A DNA stretch of 64,000 bases from Cercis canadensis (Eukaryota; Streptophyta; Magnoliopsida; Fabales; Fabaceae): contig QAOA01002296.1 in the NCBI GenBank assembly GCA_003255065.1, positions 280,654-344,653 of the forward strand, in the 5' to 3' direction. The position numbers and the translations under genes were made by a program. The notes under the pieces were generated by a model. The model was not told the origin of the DNA. It searched no databases and saw nothing but the letters and a program-made list of their open reading frames with translations. Positions 35,372 through 47,293 of the stretch are shown here, piece by piece. Each line of letters begins with the position of its first letter. Positions within the stretch are counted from its first letter, which is position 1.

Positions 35372-37299
35372 TTGTCAAGAGTTGATGGATGGCCTGGGTC
35401 AGATTTTGCTAGGCGTAGCTAAGATTAGTTTGTAGTATATATGATATACATGAAGTTGACGTAAAGAGGTTTATGCTTTGGGTAAAATCAATCTTTTTAA
35501 TGACCTTAAAACTAAAGTTTGTTCCTAAATCATGAGTTTTGCAAATCAAAGTTTTTATAATAAGACCCAAGTTATAATTAATCAAAAGGAGTAAATTCTC
35601 TGGGAAAAATTGATTTGCTTAATGATAATAAACCAACGAATTTGTTGAGGGGTATGGTAAATCGTAGTTTTATATCAAAATCCACAGAACAATGGACCAG
35701 AATAATGCTGAATTTGAACAACAGTACCCCGTGTTTGCCACAGTTTGAGAGCATAGTTTTTCTATTAAAAAAAAGTTGAGATTATAAAATTGATTGAAAC
35801 AAGATATTAGTTTGGGGTTATTGTAAATCATCCTTCTTACCTCAGAATTCATAAGATAATATTGATGAAAACATGGTGATAAACCTAACAAACGTGCAAA
35901 TTAGGTGAAAAACAAGCCATATATTGAGCATTAAACCTCATATTTTGTTAAGCGTTTTGTATATAACTAAGTTTGGAGATATATCCATACAAGTACACAC
36001 AACATAATTAGTTCAAAAATCTTTTAAAAAAGTTGAGATCCCACATTCGAGTCCCCATCTCTCATATTTTTAACTAAAAAATTTAACTCTACCAAGCATG
36101 TTTTGTGATATTAATTGTTCAGCATATATAATTATTTATGCAACTATGCTACTGAGTTCTCTATTGTATTCTTTAAATTTGGTCGTGGAAGATTTTGTGA
36201 AGCATTATTGCATGATGTGCAGTATATATTTTTGTATACTCTCATGGGTGATGATATGTTATTTAAATTTGTTACATACATACCCCATATGGGCTTGTGG
36301 AACCCAGCCCATGTGACCAGGGCCCATTAGGCCCAAAACCCTTTCTAAAGACGCGTCAAAGCCCTGCATTGACTCAAAAACTATAAAAAGATAAGCTATT
36401 GTTATCCTACCATTGGCAATTTTGTGGGTAATGTTACTCTCACCCAGTTGAGTGAATTCTGGCGGGACCCACACAGTGATTTAGTGTCATTATGAAACTC
36501 TCAAAAAAATTGAGTCACTTAATTTGTGACTAAACACATAGTTCTTTATAAAATGTATAAATGACAAAATATAAGAAAACATTTCAAATTCTTTTTTTTT
36601 TTTGGAAAAGTTTTAAGTTCTTTTAGTATATTTTCCTAAATCGTGCAGTTTTTACATTTTATAAGGAACTATAGTAATGTTTGGTATAATGAATGTTTTA
36701 ACATTCCTAAGAAAGTGAGAGTGGGAACAAAACTTTTTCACGTTTGTTATAAGAGAAAAAAAATCATTTCAAGGCATAAAAGATACCTGTGAATAAAATT
36801 TTATGCTAAGGGGGCATTTGACATATAAATTCTTTTTTTGTTCTTAGGAATCATGTTTCTTGGGAATAATGATTCACGGAAATGTTACAAATGTGTTTGG
36901 TTGACCTTAAACATTCATGGAAATGTTAAACAATGTTTGATAAGAATCTTCTATCCTCACATTTGGTTCTAATACAACTTCCTTAGGAATCTTTGTATTT
37001 TTTCCAAAAATACCCCTATCTATTTTAAGTAAAAAAAAAAAAAGAATAAAATTCCTTCTTATAATTAATGAATATTTAATTTTAGAAAATTTGTGTCCTT
37101 GTTAAATTTTTTATATGCTTTGCAACTTTTAATTTCTTTTATGCTTCCTATTTATTTTTGTCCCATTTAATTTTGTCTTATTTACCTTTCTCTTTTATTT
37201 GTTTGCTTTAATAGCCCATTATTTAAGTTATGTTTCACAAACAAAATAGAAAAAAAAATAATAAGTAATAACCTATATANCATAACTGTTATTTATCCA
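35372..37299. other. Intergenic DNA with scattered repeats
   Basis: 35960-36095 carries a B-box-like ATTCGAGTCCC after GTTGAGATCCCAC and resembles the decayed block at 6120-6190, perhaps an old SINE. 36290-36390 has GGCCCATTAGGCCCA followed by CTATAAAAAG, a promoter-like layout with no gene after it. No protein-coding gene is supported. Confidence 0.4.
36815..37040 (+). mobile_element. MITE-like dispersed repeat, copy 2
   Basis: Starts TAAGGGGGCATTTG and shares the order of blocks TTCTTAGGAAT, GGGAATAATGATTC, TGACCTTAAACATTC and AAAATACCCCTA with the reverse complement of 24720-24957. The far end is not defined. Confidence 0.5.
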
Positions 37300-37304
37300 T
37301 ATTA

Positions 37305-37552
37305 TGTTAGAGATAGTGTAGATATTCTCTCCTAACTTATAGGATTCTATTTATGGAATATTTTGTCCTTTATGTCATTTATTTCCTTAGGCAAATCTCC
37401 CTGATTATAGGCTGTATATTCCCCCTTAATTGTAGCTATCTATCCACCTAATTAAAGGAGGACAGCTGTTGTATATCCTGCATATATATTCAGGCAATTG
37501 CCTCTGAGTAATACAATTGGAATTACTTCTTCCATAGAACCTTAATCGTTCA
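37305..37552 (+). repeat. 5' LTR of the copia element
   Basis: 248 bases from TGTTAGAG to CGTTCA, directly followed by the primer-binding site. It contains the CTAATTAAAGGAGGAC and GGCAATTGCC words common in promoter-bearing LTRs. Confidence 0.85.
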
Positions 37553-37566
37553 TGGTATCAGAGCTA
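37553..37566 (+). promoter_or_regulatory. Primer-binding site, initiator tRNA-Met type
   Basis: TGGTATCAGAGC directly after the LTR end is the standard plant copia primer-binding site. Confidence 0.9.
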
Positions 37567-37699
37567 TAATCTGCTATTCCGCAATTTCTCACTTAGGCCT
37601 TCATAGCCATCAAAAATCACCCTTTCAAATTAGGTTGCTTCTTTAGCCCTAGTTGTTATTCATCCCTCAAGGCCTTCATCGCCATTCACTGCCACAGAA

Positions 37700-38563
37700 A
37701 TGTCTAAAGCCTCCAAGAGTATTCCTGCTTCTGAATCACAACATACCCTCTTGGAGCCACCAAAAACCAACTCTGCAACTACTGAACTGCAGAATTTAGG
37801 AGTTGCTGCCCGACTAGATGGAAAAAACTATCTACAGTGGGCAAGATTGGTGACACTGGCTCTCAAAGGCAAACAAAAACTTCATCATCTTACTGAAGAT
37901 CCACCAAATGGTCTCGATGAGAAGTTCAAGTCCTGGGATGTTGAGGACACAATCATCATGACCTGGCTGTTAAATTCAATGAAGCTTGAAATTTCTCAGA
38001 ATTTCATGTTTCTTGAAACATCAAAACAGATCTGGGAGATGGTCAAGAAAACCTATTCGAAGGCACAAGATGCGGCTGTTGTCTATGAGTTAAAGACTCG
38101 GATTGCTCATACCAAACAAGGTAATCTGTCTGTTACAGACTATTATAATGTGTTGACCAGTTTAGGGCAGGAGATGGATCTGTACCGAAAACTGAAACTG
38201 AATTCAAGTGAAGACACTCAAGCCCTTCTTCAGGAGAGGGAGCGGGATCGAGTATTTAAGTTCTTGGCTGGTTTGAACGAGGAACTTGATCAAGTTCAAG
38301 TTCAGATTCTTGGGAAAGAGTCTCTACCAAATCTGAATGAGACATTCTATATTATCTGAGGAGAGGAAAGGCGTCGTGCTATCATGATGGATAGTACCTC
38401 TAATGCTGAATCAGCCCTCACTGCTACAAAGAGGGAGAATCGAAGAATAGGATCAAGGCTAGAATTCAATAAAGCTCCAAACCGTGACAATTTGTGGTGT
38501 ACCCATTGCAAGAAACCCAGACATACAAGGTATAATTGCTTCAAATTGCATGGCAAGGAGTAG
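37700..38563 (+). pseudogene. copia gag, interrupted
   Basis: Opens at ATG 37700 and encodes the copia gag N-domain (LDGKNYLQWARLV), the retrotran_gag region with MTWLLNSM and IWEMVKKTYS, and a CCHC zinc knuckle (C-TH-C-KKPR-H-TRYN-C). A TGA at 38357-38359 and a TAG at 38561-38563 interrupt an otherwise single frame. In relatives these positions carry amino acids, so both are nonsense mutations. The knuckle has arginine in place of the usual glycine before its histidine. Confidence 0.88.
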
Positions 38564-40880
38564 GTCTTGAACCGCATTAAGCAGTATCGTACTCAAGCCA
38601 ACTTCACAGCCAAAGAAACAGCACTGCAATTTGATCCCTCTGAGAATGATATTGTTCAGTCCCTTAATGAGGAAGAAGTTGGAAAGCTGCGAGCTTTCCT
38701 TGAAACTTTGACATCCAGCTCATGCTCTCTTGCTCAGTCAGGTAAGTGTCTAACTTCTGATAATTTTAAGGCTTCTAAATCAGTCCCGGGATCTTGGATC
38801 ATAGACTCAGGTGCAACTGACCACATGACCCATTCCTCACACTCCTTTAAGACCTTTAAACCCTGTTCCAACATTAAATCCATCTTTGTGGCCAATGGTA
38901 AGCCCATTAAGGTGACAGGAGAAGGTAATATTGATCTGTCTCCCAATTTCCCCTTAAAGAAAGTCCTCCATGTGCCAAAAATCTCTGCCAACCTTCTCTC
39001 TATCCATCAACTTACAAAGAGCCTTAACTGCCTTGCTATTTTTAATTCTTCTCACTGTGTTTTTCAGGAAAAGAGGACGGGGAAGATGATTGGATATGCT
39101 AAAGAGCGAAATGGACTATATTATCTTGAGAGTACCAACAATAGTTTTCCTTCCAAAATCCCACAACATGTTTTCACTCTATCTCAAGTTCAGTCCCCTC
39201 TTGCGTCTTCAGCTCATAGTGTCTCAAACAGTAGTGTTGAAAAAGTGTGGCTAGAGCATTGTAGACTTGGTCATCCACCTTTCTCTTTGATGAAGTCGAT
39301 GTTTCCTGCTTTGTTTAAGAGTGTCAATTTTAGTACTTTGCATTATGAGTCTTGTGAGTTTGCAAAGCACCATAGAGTGCCATTTCCAATGATTAATAAA
39401 ATTTCAAGTACTCCTTTTTCTTTGATCCATACCGATGTTTGGGGACCTTCTAAAATTCTAAATATTAATGGGGCCAGATGGTTTATATCCTTCATTGATG
39501 ATTGAACTAGACTGACTTGACTATATCTTCTAAAAGAAAAGTCAGAAATTAGCCAAGTCCTCCCTAAATTCTATAGGCTGGTCTCTAATCAGTTTGGTGT
39601 CTCCATTAAAAAATTCAGATCAGATAATGCAAGAGACTATTTCAATCACACTTTTAACTCCTTTTTTGATCAAAAGGGAATTGTCCATGAATCATCATGT
39701 GTCAACACCCCACAACAAAATGGGGTAGCTGAACGAAAGAACCGTCACTTACTTGAGGTTACTCGTTCTCTACTCTTCCAAATGCATGTTCCCAAACATT
39801 TCTGGGGTGAAGCTGTCCTCACAGCAGCATTTCTTATTAATCGTCTACCCTCCAAGGCTCTCTTAAACAAAAGCCCTCTTGATGTTCTTCTAAATCATCA
39901 TCCCAACTCCATGTCCTTGAACACACCAAACCCTAGAGTTTTTGGTTGCCTAGCATTTGTCCACATTCATAAACAAAATTGTGGCAAACTTGACCCAAGA
40001 GCCCTTAAGTGTATACTTTTAGGGTATTCTAGTGTTCAAAAAGGGTACAAGTGTTTTCATCCTCCCACTAGGAAATTTTATGTTTCTATGGATGTCACTT
40101 TTTGTGAATCTATCCCATACTACTCTTCTCACCGACAGGGGGAGAAATCTTATGCCGGTGAGCATACATCTCCAACATCACCAATTCCACTTCTTAGTCT
40201 TCCACCACCTATTGAGTCATCTCTTCATGATGATCTCATTTATGCACCTCTAGAAGATAAAACAGTTGTCATTCCAAAGCCCACAGAACCACTAAAAGTG
40301 TACTCAAGGAGATATGGGTCTCAATCTATACTCAGCAGCATGTCCAATCATTGGATCCAACTCCTGCTGAAACTCATAGAGAAATATCAGGTATGGAATC
40401 AGAACCCAACAATATTTCCACTGATAATACTTTGGTTGGAAATGATTATGTTCTTGACAATGATTCTGCTTTACCTGTTGAAACTAACTTAGACCTTAAT
40501 CTACCCATTGCTGTGAGAAAAGGAAAAAGAAGTTGCACTCAACACCCTATATCCAATTATTTGTCCTACCATAAGCTTTCAACCCAATATAAAGCCTTCT
40601 TGTCAGCACTATCTACCATAAATATCCCATGGACTGTGCAAGAAGCCTTAAAAAACAAAAATTGGTCACAAGCCATGAAAGAGGAAATGAGAGCACTTGA
40701 GAAAAATAAAACATGGGACATTGTTGTCAAACCTCCAGGAGTAGTACCAGTGGGCTGTAGATGGGTCTTTACTATGAAGTATAAGGCAGATGAGACTTTA
40801 GAGCGATAAAAGGCAAGATTGGTTGCAAAAGGGTATACTCAGAAATTGGGGATAGATTATGTAGAAACCTTAATTGTTCA
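38564..40880 (+). pseudogene. copia pol (protease, integrase, truncated reverse transcriptase)
   Basis: Protease active site DSGATDHM, then the GAG-pre-integrase zinc motif (HCRLGHP ... CEFAKHH), then an integrase core whose catalytic acidic residues are visible in HTDVWG, SDNARDYF and NGVAERKN. TGA codons at 39503-39505 and 39518-39520 break the integrase, probably at tryptophans. A frameshift near 40340 separates the region with KVYSRR from the reverse transcriptase start. Reverse transcriptase begins with the W-A-M-EEM and GCRWVFTMKYK motifs, a TAA follows at 40807-40809, and KARLVAKGYTQ and GIDYVET come next before the deletion point. Not functional. Confidence 0.88.
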
Positions 40881-41481
40881 TATTATTCTTGATATAATTA
40901 TTCTCCTTTTATCTCCTCTTGCCAAATCTATATGCAGTTTGTATGACTCTTGTTTCTACAACACATTTTATCTTCAAACCCGATGTTTATTTTTGAATTA
41001 ATGTCAACAAGAGTTAACATTCTTTCACCAAATCTATCATGAAAAATTTACTATATATATCTGTTGTTATGTATACGACAAATGAATTATGAAGGAATCA
41101 ACATTCTTTCACCAATTTATTATAAGACATCTCATAAAATTTTAATGATACATAATATACCTTAGAATATACGACAAGATCAATGATTATAGTTTTTAAA
41201 TTATGTACCTTTTGGACACATGATTAATTTGATTTATTTATCACTTATTACGAATACGAAAAAAAAATCTCATAGAACTATTATTTATCCATATTATTCA
41301 TGATATAATTATTCTCCTTTTATTTCTTTGCCAAGTCTATTTGCAGTTTGTATGACTCTTTTTTCAACAACACATTTTATCTTCAAACCCTAAAACCCAA
41401 CGTATCCATCAATCTTTAATTCCATAATTTTCCACGCAGTCACTCCAAGCCTATTTTATAAATACACTCTCTGGAAGCTTA

Positions 41482-41661
41482 ATGCTCACCAGCCCCTCTC
41501 TCTGCCTTTTCTCTCTCATAGTTGCAATCCTGTTCCTTTCCTCCATCACCAAAGTTCCATTCCTCTCCTCAATCTTTTCTCTCACCCACCTTGATTCTCT
41601 AGAAATCGAGGAAATGTTGTATCTGCGAAGGGCTACTTCCGCTGAGAGCTCCTCTGTCTAA
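41482..41661 (+). CDS. Small signal-peptide-like ORF before copy C
   Basis: A 59-codon frame starts MLTSPSLCLFSLIVAILFLS, a good hydrophobic signal-peptide or membrane segment, and ends in RRATSAESSSV before TAA. A TATA box (TATAAATA, 41457-41464) is only about 18 bases upstream of the ATG, closer than usual. Copy A shares only the second half, from 3085, and there the frame has a stop at 'ctgtgaagg', so the frame is not conserved. It may be a truncated first exon of a once longer secreted protein. I do not recognise the family, and it may not be translated. Confidence 0.3.
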   Translation: MLTSPSLCLFSLIVAILFLSSITKVPFLSSIFSLTHLDSLEIEEMLYLRRATSAESSSV

Positions 41662-43660
41662 TCCAGGCTACGTGTGTGGTTGAGCTTAACTCTTCCAAAA
41701 TCTTACCAATTTACTCACTCTCCAGCAGGATCTTCATCTGATGTGCAACCCTTAGCCGGCCACATAAAGTTCGTTGCAATTCAAGCAGATAAATGAGATA
41801 CACAAGATGTATATGGAAATTCTGGCAAAGCAAAACAAGAACCTGCAGATGAGGAATTAACCTATTATCTCTTCCACTTATAAAGTCAATAAGCAGGCAA
41901 TACAAGGAAAAGCTAACAAAAGCGGCTTGGCAGAAAAAATCCACAGTAAGGGTCATAGCTCTATTAATGCCATTTTCTAACAATTTCACCTTGGAATTGA
42001 TTATGGTGTCAAAAGAACCTGGCAACCCTTGCTGTCTTTTTTCTGTCTTCATCCATCAATATCTGCTAATCTTCACTCTATTCTATAAGGTGAGATATAA
42101 TTTGTCCCCAAAACTTTAGAATGATGATAAAAAAAAATTAAAAAAAAAATCTACCTAAATTTATCAGCTGCGCACTTCATTTTCACTTCCAGTGCTAGAA
42201 ATAGTAGATACTGCTTATTAAGAAAATTATTTTTCTTGCTAAACTTAGACGTAATTTCCTATAGATACCATCCTATTTTTAGAAAGCATCTTTAAGTACT
42301 ATATATGATCAGGGGCAGAATATTACTGGCATAACAAAAAGAATTTTCTTTTTTGAGAAAAACATGCTATAAACTAAANAAATTTATCAGCTGCGCACTT
42401 CATTTCCACTTCCAGTACTAGAAATAGTAGATACTGCTTATTAAGAAAATTATTTTTCTTGCTAAACTTAGACGTAATTTCCTATAGATACCATCCTATT
42501 TTTAGAAAGCATCTTTAAGTACTATATATGATCAGGGGCAGAATATTACTGGCATAACAAAAAGAATTTTCTTTTTTGAGAAAAACATGCTATAAACTAA
42601 AACAAAATTAAGCCAAATTTTAACGTAATATCATAACAAAATATATTTTATAAGTACTAAAATGTTGTCAATTTTACTAGCATATTATACAAAAACTTTG
42701 ACAATGAAGTTCACTCCAACGGGATAATTTGTAGAAAGATTGTAAATTTCTCAAGCAAAAACTTATTTTCATTAAATCTTAGATGTTATCATATGTGCAC
42801 AGTAAACAAGTGTGATAATTATTAATGTGTAAGTAGCATCACTCGAGTTTCTTCATATTTCTCCATATTGGATAATTCTTCTCTTAGGTAACAATTTGGT
42901 GGGAAAAGGGAGCTAACACTAATATTTTGAGGGGGGCTAACTACAATGATGTGCTAAAGGATCATTTTTAGCCTTGGGGTTGCCACAGCACCCCCAGCCC
43001 ATAACATATATAGGTCTGCTCCTGACTGTGATGAATCATACATCAAGCCGTCATATGCAAGCAGTTGCTAGGCTTTTTGCTGTTAATAAATACATTAAGA
43101 CCCAATAAAAAAAATAAATATATATCTTTAATTTATAGTTCTTTTCTTTGGTCACATTCAATTAAGTGCTAAATCCGTATTTATTGACAGCAAAGAATTA
43201 GTTAGCAATATGCATTCATTCAAATGGTCAAATTAGTAAAAGGAAGAAAATAATTAAGGCTATATATATATATCATAACTCACCTCATTTGTAGTAAGCC
43301 AAATTTATTAGAAGTTTAATATTGATATGGCAATACTTCAGAAAATACACAAATGTGAAAATAGTTTATAAGCTGATATATTTTGGGGCAATAAAATTAA
43401 ATAGCTAGGTAGGCTGCACGCGCTAAAACCAAAAACAAGGCTCATGTGAGATGCATTTAAATGTCATTCATGATTATTAGTAGTATGACTTCTTTTATAT
43501 GCGTTTCTTTTATTCAGTCAAGCTGTATATTTATTAACAATTAATGAGAGGCCTAATTTATTAAAAGAGATACAATGCAGAAGAGCAAATTAATTTCAAA
43601 ATTAATTTCAAAAGAATTGAAATTCAAGTCATCTTTAATTCCTAAGTCCCAACCCTCCAC

Positions 43661-43669
43661 CATAAATAC
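43661..43669 (+). promoter_or_regulatory. TATA box of zinc-finger gene copy C
   Basis: CATAAATAC, 85 bases before the ATG at 43746. The same placement is seen in copy A. Confidence 0.55.
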
Positions 43670-43745
43670 GTGTTTCACTTGGCTTTCTTCCCCACTCAGC
43701 CTCACTCTTCTTGCCTTGTGTTTATCATCATCTCTTATCTCAAAA

Positions 43746-44306
43746 ATGTCGCGCTATGTGTACCGTAGCAACAGAATGAACGCAAGCAATTCTCGCCCTG
43801 TTAGGGCCTCGCCTTTCAGGTGCGAATTGTGTGCTCGAGTGTTTCCCTCAGAGCAGGCCTTGCTGAACCATCGAAATGCCACCGAGGCCAGAAGAATTCC
43901 TACCAGAACACAGTCTCAGAGTCAGAGAAACCGATCGAATGTCCAACCACTTTTGCCTGCGCCACACAATGATCGTCCATCGAACCCTTCTGAACCAGGA
44001 CTTGCACCCGTTGCTGCTGCTAGCTGCCCAGTGGGCAATAGAACACCCATTAGGGTTGATTCTTCCAGATACCGTCCCTATCAAAGATCCAGGGCCCTTG
44101 CCATAGTACCTGAAGGAGAAGCTGTAGCAGGGACTAGGAACTTGCTGGGAGTTTTTAGGGCAAACAACCCTGACTCTGTTGGCAATGGTTCTCCTGAAAG
44201 ACCAATCACTGATCCCATTGTTCAAGCTCCGAGGGAGGATGACAATGGGGATGAAGCCGATACGGAGAATGAAAGGGATGAATTTAACTTGGAGTTGAGG
44301 TTATAA
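43746..44306 (+). CDS. Single C2H2-finger protein with C-terminal EAR motif, copy C
   Basis: 186 codons, the same length as copy A with no indel. The half-finger (C26, C29, H42) and the terminal LELRL are unchanged. By eye the coding sequences differ at 12 positions: nine change an amino acid (including N4 to Y, a V to L, three G to R, an N to D and an N to I) and three are silent. Most changes lie in the low-complexity middle. As in copy A, a longer in-frame ATG (43575) lies upstream of the TATA box and is not the likely start. A nuclear repressor role is inferred from the EAR motif only. Either copy could be redundant. Confidence 0.65.
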   Translation: MSRYVYRSNRMNASNSRPVRASPFRCELCARVFPSEQALLNHRNATEARRIPTRTQSQSQRNRSNVQPLLPAPHNDRPSNPSEPGLAPVAAASCPVGNRTPIRVDSSRYRPYQRSRALAIVPEGEAVAGTRNLLGVFRANNPDSVGNGSPERPITDPIVQAPREDDNGDEADTENERDEFNLELRL

Positions 44307-45794
44307 GGTTTTAAGTCTGAAGTTCTGCTATGGTCTGCTGGGAATCTTTTTTGACAGAGCTGTAGTCTTTCCTGAATGTTATGGTTGACTTGTGTTCTCT
44401 ATTTTTAATAATGTTATTACATATAATAAGACTATGTCTTTTGGCCCATGAGTCAATTTTTATCAGTGTTTGTTTGTTCTTCTTGTGGTCAATTGATAGG
44501 AAGAGAAATTTATTTGCTAAATAACAACCCATTACACTTCCCAAGTTCACAACACACAGGTTTACTCCCATATCGCAAATCCCAGTAAAATTCAAAATGA
44601 TATGCTCATTCTCTGAACACCTCATTATATTGCGTTTGAAGTTTAAACCAAAGAAAAATGACTACGCTGAAGTGGAGAAGGCCTTTTTGGAACCGAAAAG
44701 ATAGTTTGTATTCCCCAACATAATATCTTATTTTTATATTAGTTCTTAATAACATGTCTAGGTTCAAATTAACCTCTTATTGTCATATACCAAAAAAAGA
44801 AAGACATAGAGAAGAATCAAAAAATAAATAAATATATATTGTCTAGATATTTCAATTTTTACTTTTACTCTCTATAGTAAGATTTATAAATCATATTGGT
44901 TAGAACATATCCCCAAAACTTTCTATACTAAAATAGTTAAAGGACTATCTCATTACCCACACATGTCTTAATACTTCGACACACACACAAATACATGTAC
45001 AATAAACTCAAAAGTTTGTATGAGCATACACAATATAAATGTTCCAAGGATCTCCCAAAAAAATAGTTGAGGTCCTAGATTAGAATTCACATTCTCATAT
45101 TTCCCTAGCTAAAAAAATTAACTTTATTTATCTATAGAAAAAAAAAAACCACAAAAGTTAGTACTATAACATTTGGTGAAGTTTGACATGCTAAATTGGC
45201 TATGATTAGCAGTTTATTCCTTGATGTATATATATAGGGAACAAACTTGGCTGAGTTGTATTCAACAAATTTTAAGAATTTCTATCCGAAACTTTGTCAA
45301 AACATTTGACAAAAAATTGAAAACATAAATTTTAGGATTATTTATGTGATATTCATCCGTGGCAAAGAAGTTCTAGGGTTTTATTTTCATAAATTTTAGG
45401 ATTGACAACAAACTTAAGATATGCAAAGCACCTATCTTTCATACTATTATTCATTATAACATGCAACTTCCAAATTGTATGTTGTAGGATATGATGAATC
45501 CCTAACCGCATGCAAACTACGTACCCAAACAGTAGTTAACCGTTTAAATTGTTCGTTAGGATATGACAAATCGATGGCTACAATTTCTTAACTGCTGATT
45601 GATACATATACAACAAATTAATAAAATTATGAAAGAATCTAAGCATTCCTGAGAAATCCAATAGAATTGGAATGATATATATTATTCATTACAACATACA
45701 ACAAGATCAATGATTATAGTATTTACACTACTTACTTTTTAAACATACGCGACATATTAGATCAATCTATCTATACGTATTACAAATACGATAA

Positions 45795-47095
45795 GAGTAA
45801 ACCTATATTTGCGTTCTCGAAAAATTCAAATTTCAACAAAATAGTTCTTCAAAGATCAATAACTACAAAATAGTCCTTAAAAGATTGGACATCTATAACA
45901 AAATAGTCATCTGTTAGTCAGGTTTATTAATAGGTGACGGAATTGCTAACGTGTCACCATTAACCACTTGTATGGCACATTAAGGACTTGCATGACATTT
46001 TAAGTTGCCACTGTGGCATATGACATGGATTATAAAATCAAAGAGAAAAAAAAAAGGCACAAAGATAAGCCAAATGGTGTCATTTCTTTTGTTTCTCATT
46101 TGGAGATTTAGAATGTGTTCCTCCCTTTCTCTGAAGTGCAAGAACCCTAACCCCCAATTTGAAGAGCATAAGGGCGAAGAGAAGGTTGGTACTTCCATGT
46201 TTCTTTGACTTTTGTATTTTTATTTTTTTTTTTTGCATTCTTTACTTTGATAATTTTAGTTTTACATGCAAATTTTCAAGAACTAGACAGCCAGCTAGAA
46301 GAATCTTAAAAGCATCCCTTGCAGACGTAAAGTTTCTGATGTTTCAACACAGAGGGAAAATGAATAGATGAAGGAACATTGAAATTGATATTCCCTCTCA
46401 AGATTAAATATGCAATCGTTTCGCAAGTGAAGAGTGTAGTGGGCAACTTAAAGGTTTCCTCCAGACATAGGAGGAGGTTTAGATATTGGAGTTGATGCCT
46501 CAACGCGGTGCAAACATAACATCACATGAGATGGTTCAACATTGCGATTTTTACAACTCAGTGCAAAGACACGAATGCCTTCTCTTGATTCGTTTAGAAG
46601 CATAATTTTGTAGGCAATGTTTAAAACCTACATATAGTCGAACTCACCATCGTTGAATTCAATACAGGGCACCAAAGTCCAGAGTGATCTCCACCCCTTT
46701 ACGCTACACTTTGTGCTGGAACTTTTTGCAACCTTGTTGGCTGATCTCAGAATCCAATTGAAAGAAAAAGCATGAAGTCTAATGCAAAGTTCTAGCACAT
46801 CATCCAGAATAAATATACAAGCACCGTTTGGCTTATCTTTGTGCCTTTTTTTTTTCTTTGCTTTTATAATCCATGTCATATGCTACAGTGGCAACTTAAA
46901 ATGTCATGCAAGTCCTTAACGTGCCATGCAAGCGGTTAACAGTGACATTTTCGTCACCTATTAACAGACCTGACTAACGGATGACTATTTTGTTATAGAT
47001 GTCCAATCTTTTCAGGACCATTTTATAGTTATTGATCTTTGAATGATTATTTTGTTGAAACTCAAATCTTTCGAAGACGCAATGTAAGTTTACTC
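45795..47095. mobile_element. Non-autonomous Mutator-like element (possible Pack-MULE)
   Basis: Ends GAGTAAAC and GTTTACTC begin inverted arms of about 275 bases (45795-46072 and 46826-47095). They are flanked by a perfect 9-base target duplication ATACGATAA (45786-45794 and 47096-47104). Copy A has the site once (6817-6825) and no insertion. Together these make a Mutator-like element certain. The 750-base core has no transposase. On its minus strand a short frame (46680-46790) contains FNWILRSANKVAKSS, which resembles the end of a plant RNase H-like domain and may be a captured piece. Confidence 0.92.
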
Positions 47096-47293
47096 ATACG
47101 ATAAATACATTATGAAACCATGATCTATCAACATTTATTTCTCATATCTCTATTAGGTGCAAATAAATTATCAACGCTGGCCAATGACTTATGGGTTTAG
47201 CGGCACCTTCTCAAGCCATAGGAATTAAAGGGTTTGATGTCATGGGTTATATTCTCGTCATGTACTTCTTCTTTTTCCCTAGCACATTGCACT

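Larger units (their letters stand above)
37305..40880 (+). mobile_element. Ty1/copia retrotransposon with large internal deletion
   Basis: Bounded by a perfect 5-base target duplication TATTA (37300-37304 and 40881-40885). It has a full 5' LTR, primer-binding site, gag, protease and integrase, and the first part of reverse transcriptase. At about 40864 the reverse transcriptase frame stops and the last 15 bases resemble the end of the 5' LTR (AACCTTAATTGTTCA against AACCTTAATCGTTCA). Most of reverse transcriptase, RNase H and nearly all of the 3' LTR are therefore missing. The 3' deletion and several stop codons make it immobile. Confidence 0.92.
41568..47293 (+). repeat. Segmental duplication, copy C
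   Basis: Counterpart of 3085-7019, in the same orientation. It includes an extra 222-base direct repeat around the single N at 42379, about 170 bases absent from copy A (43090-43260), and the Mutator-like insertion at 45795-47095. Apart from those differences the order of blocks is the same. Confidence 0.85.
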
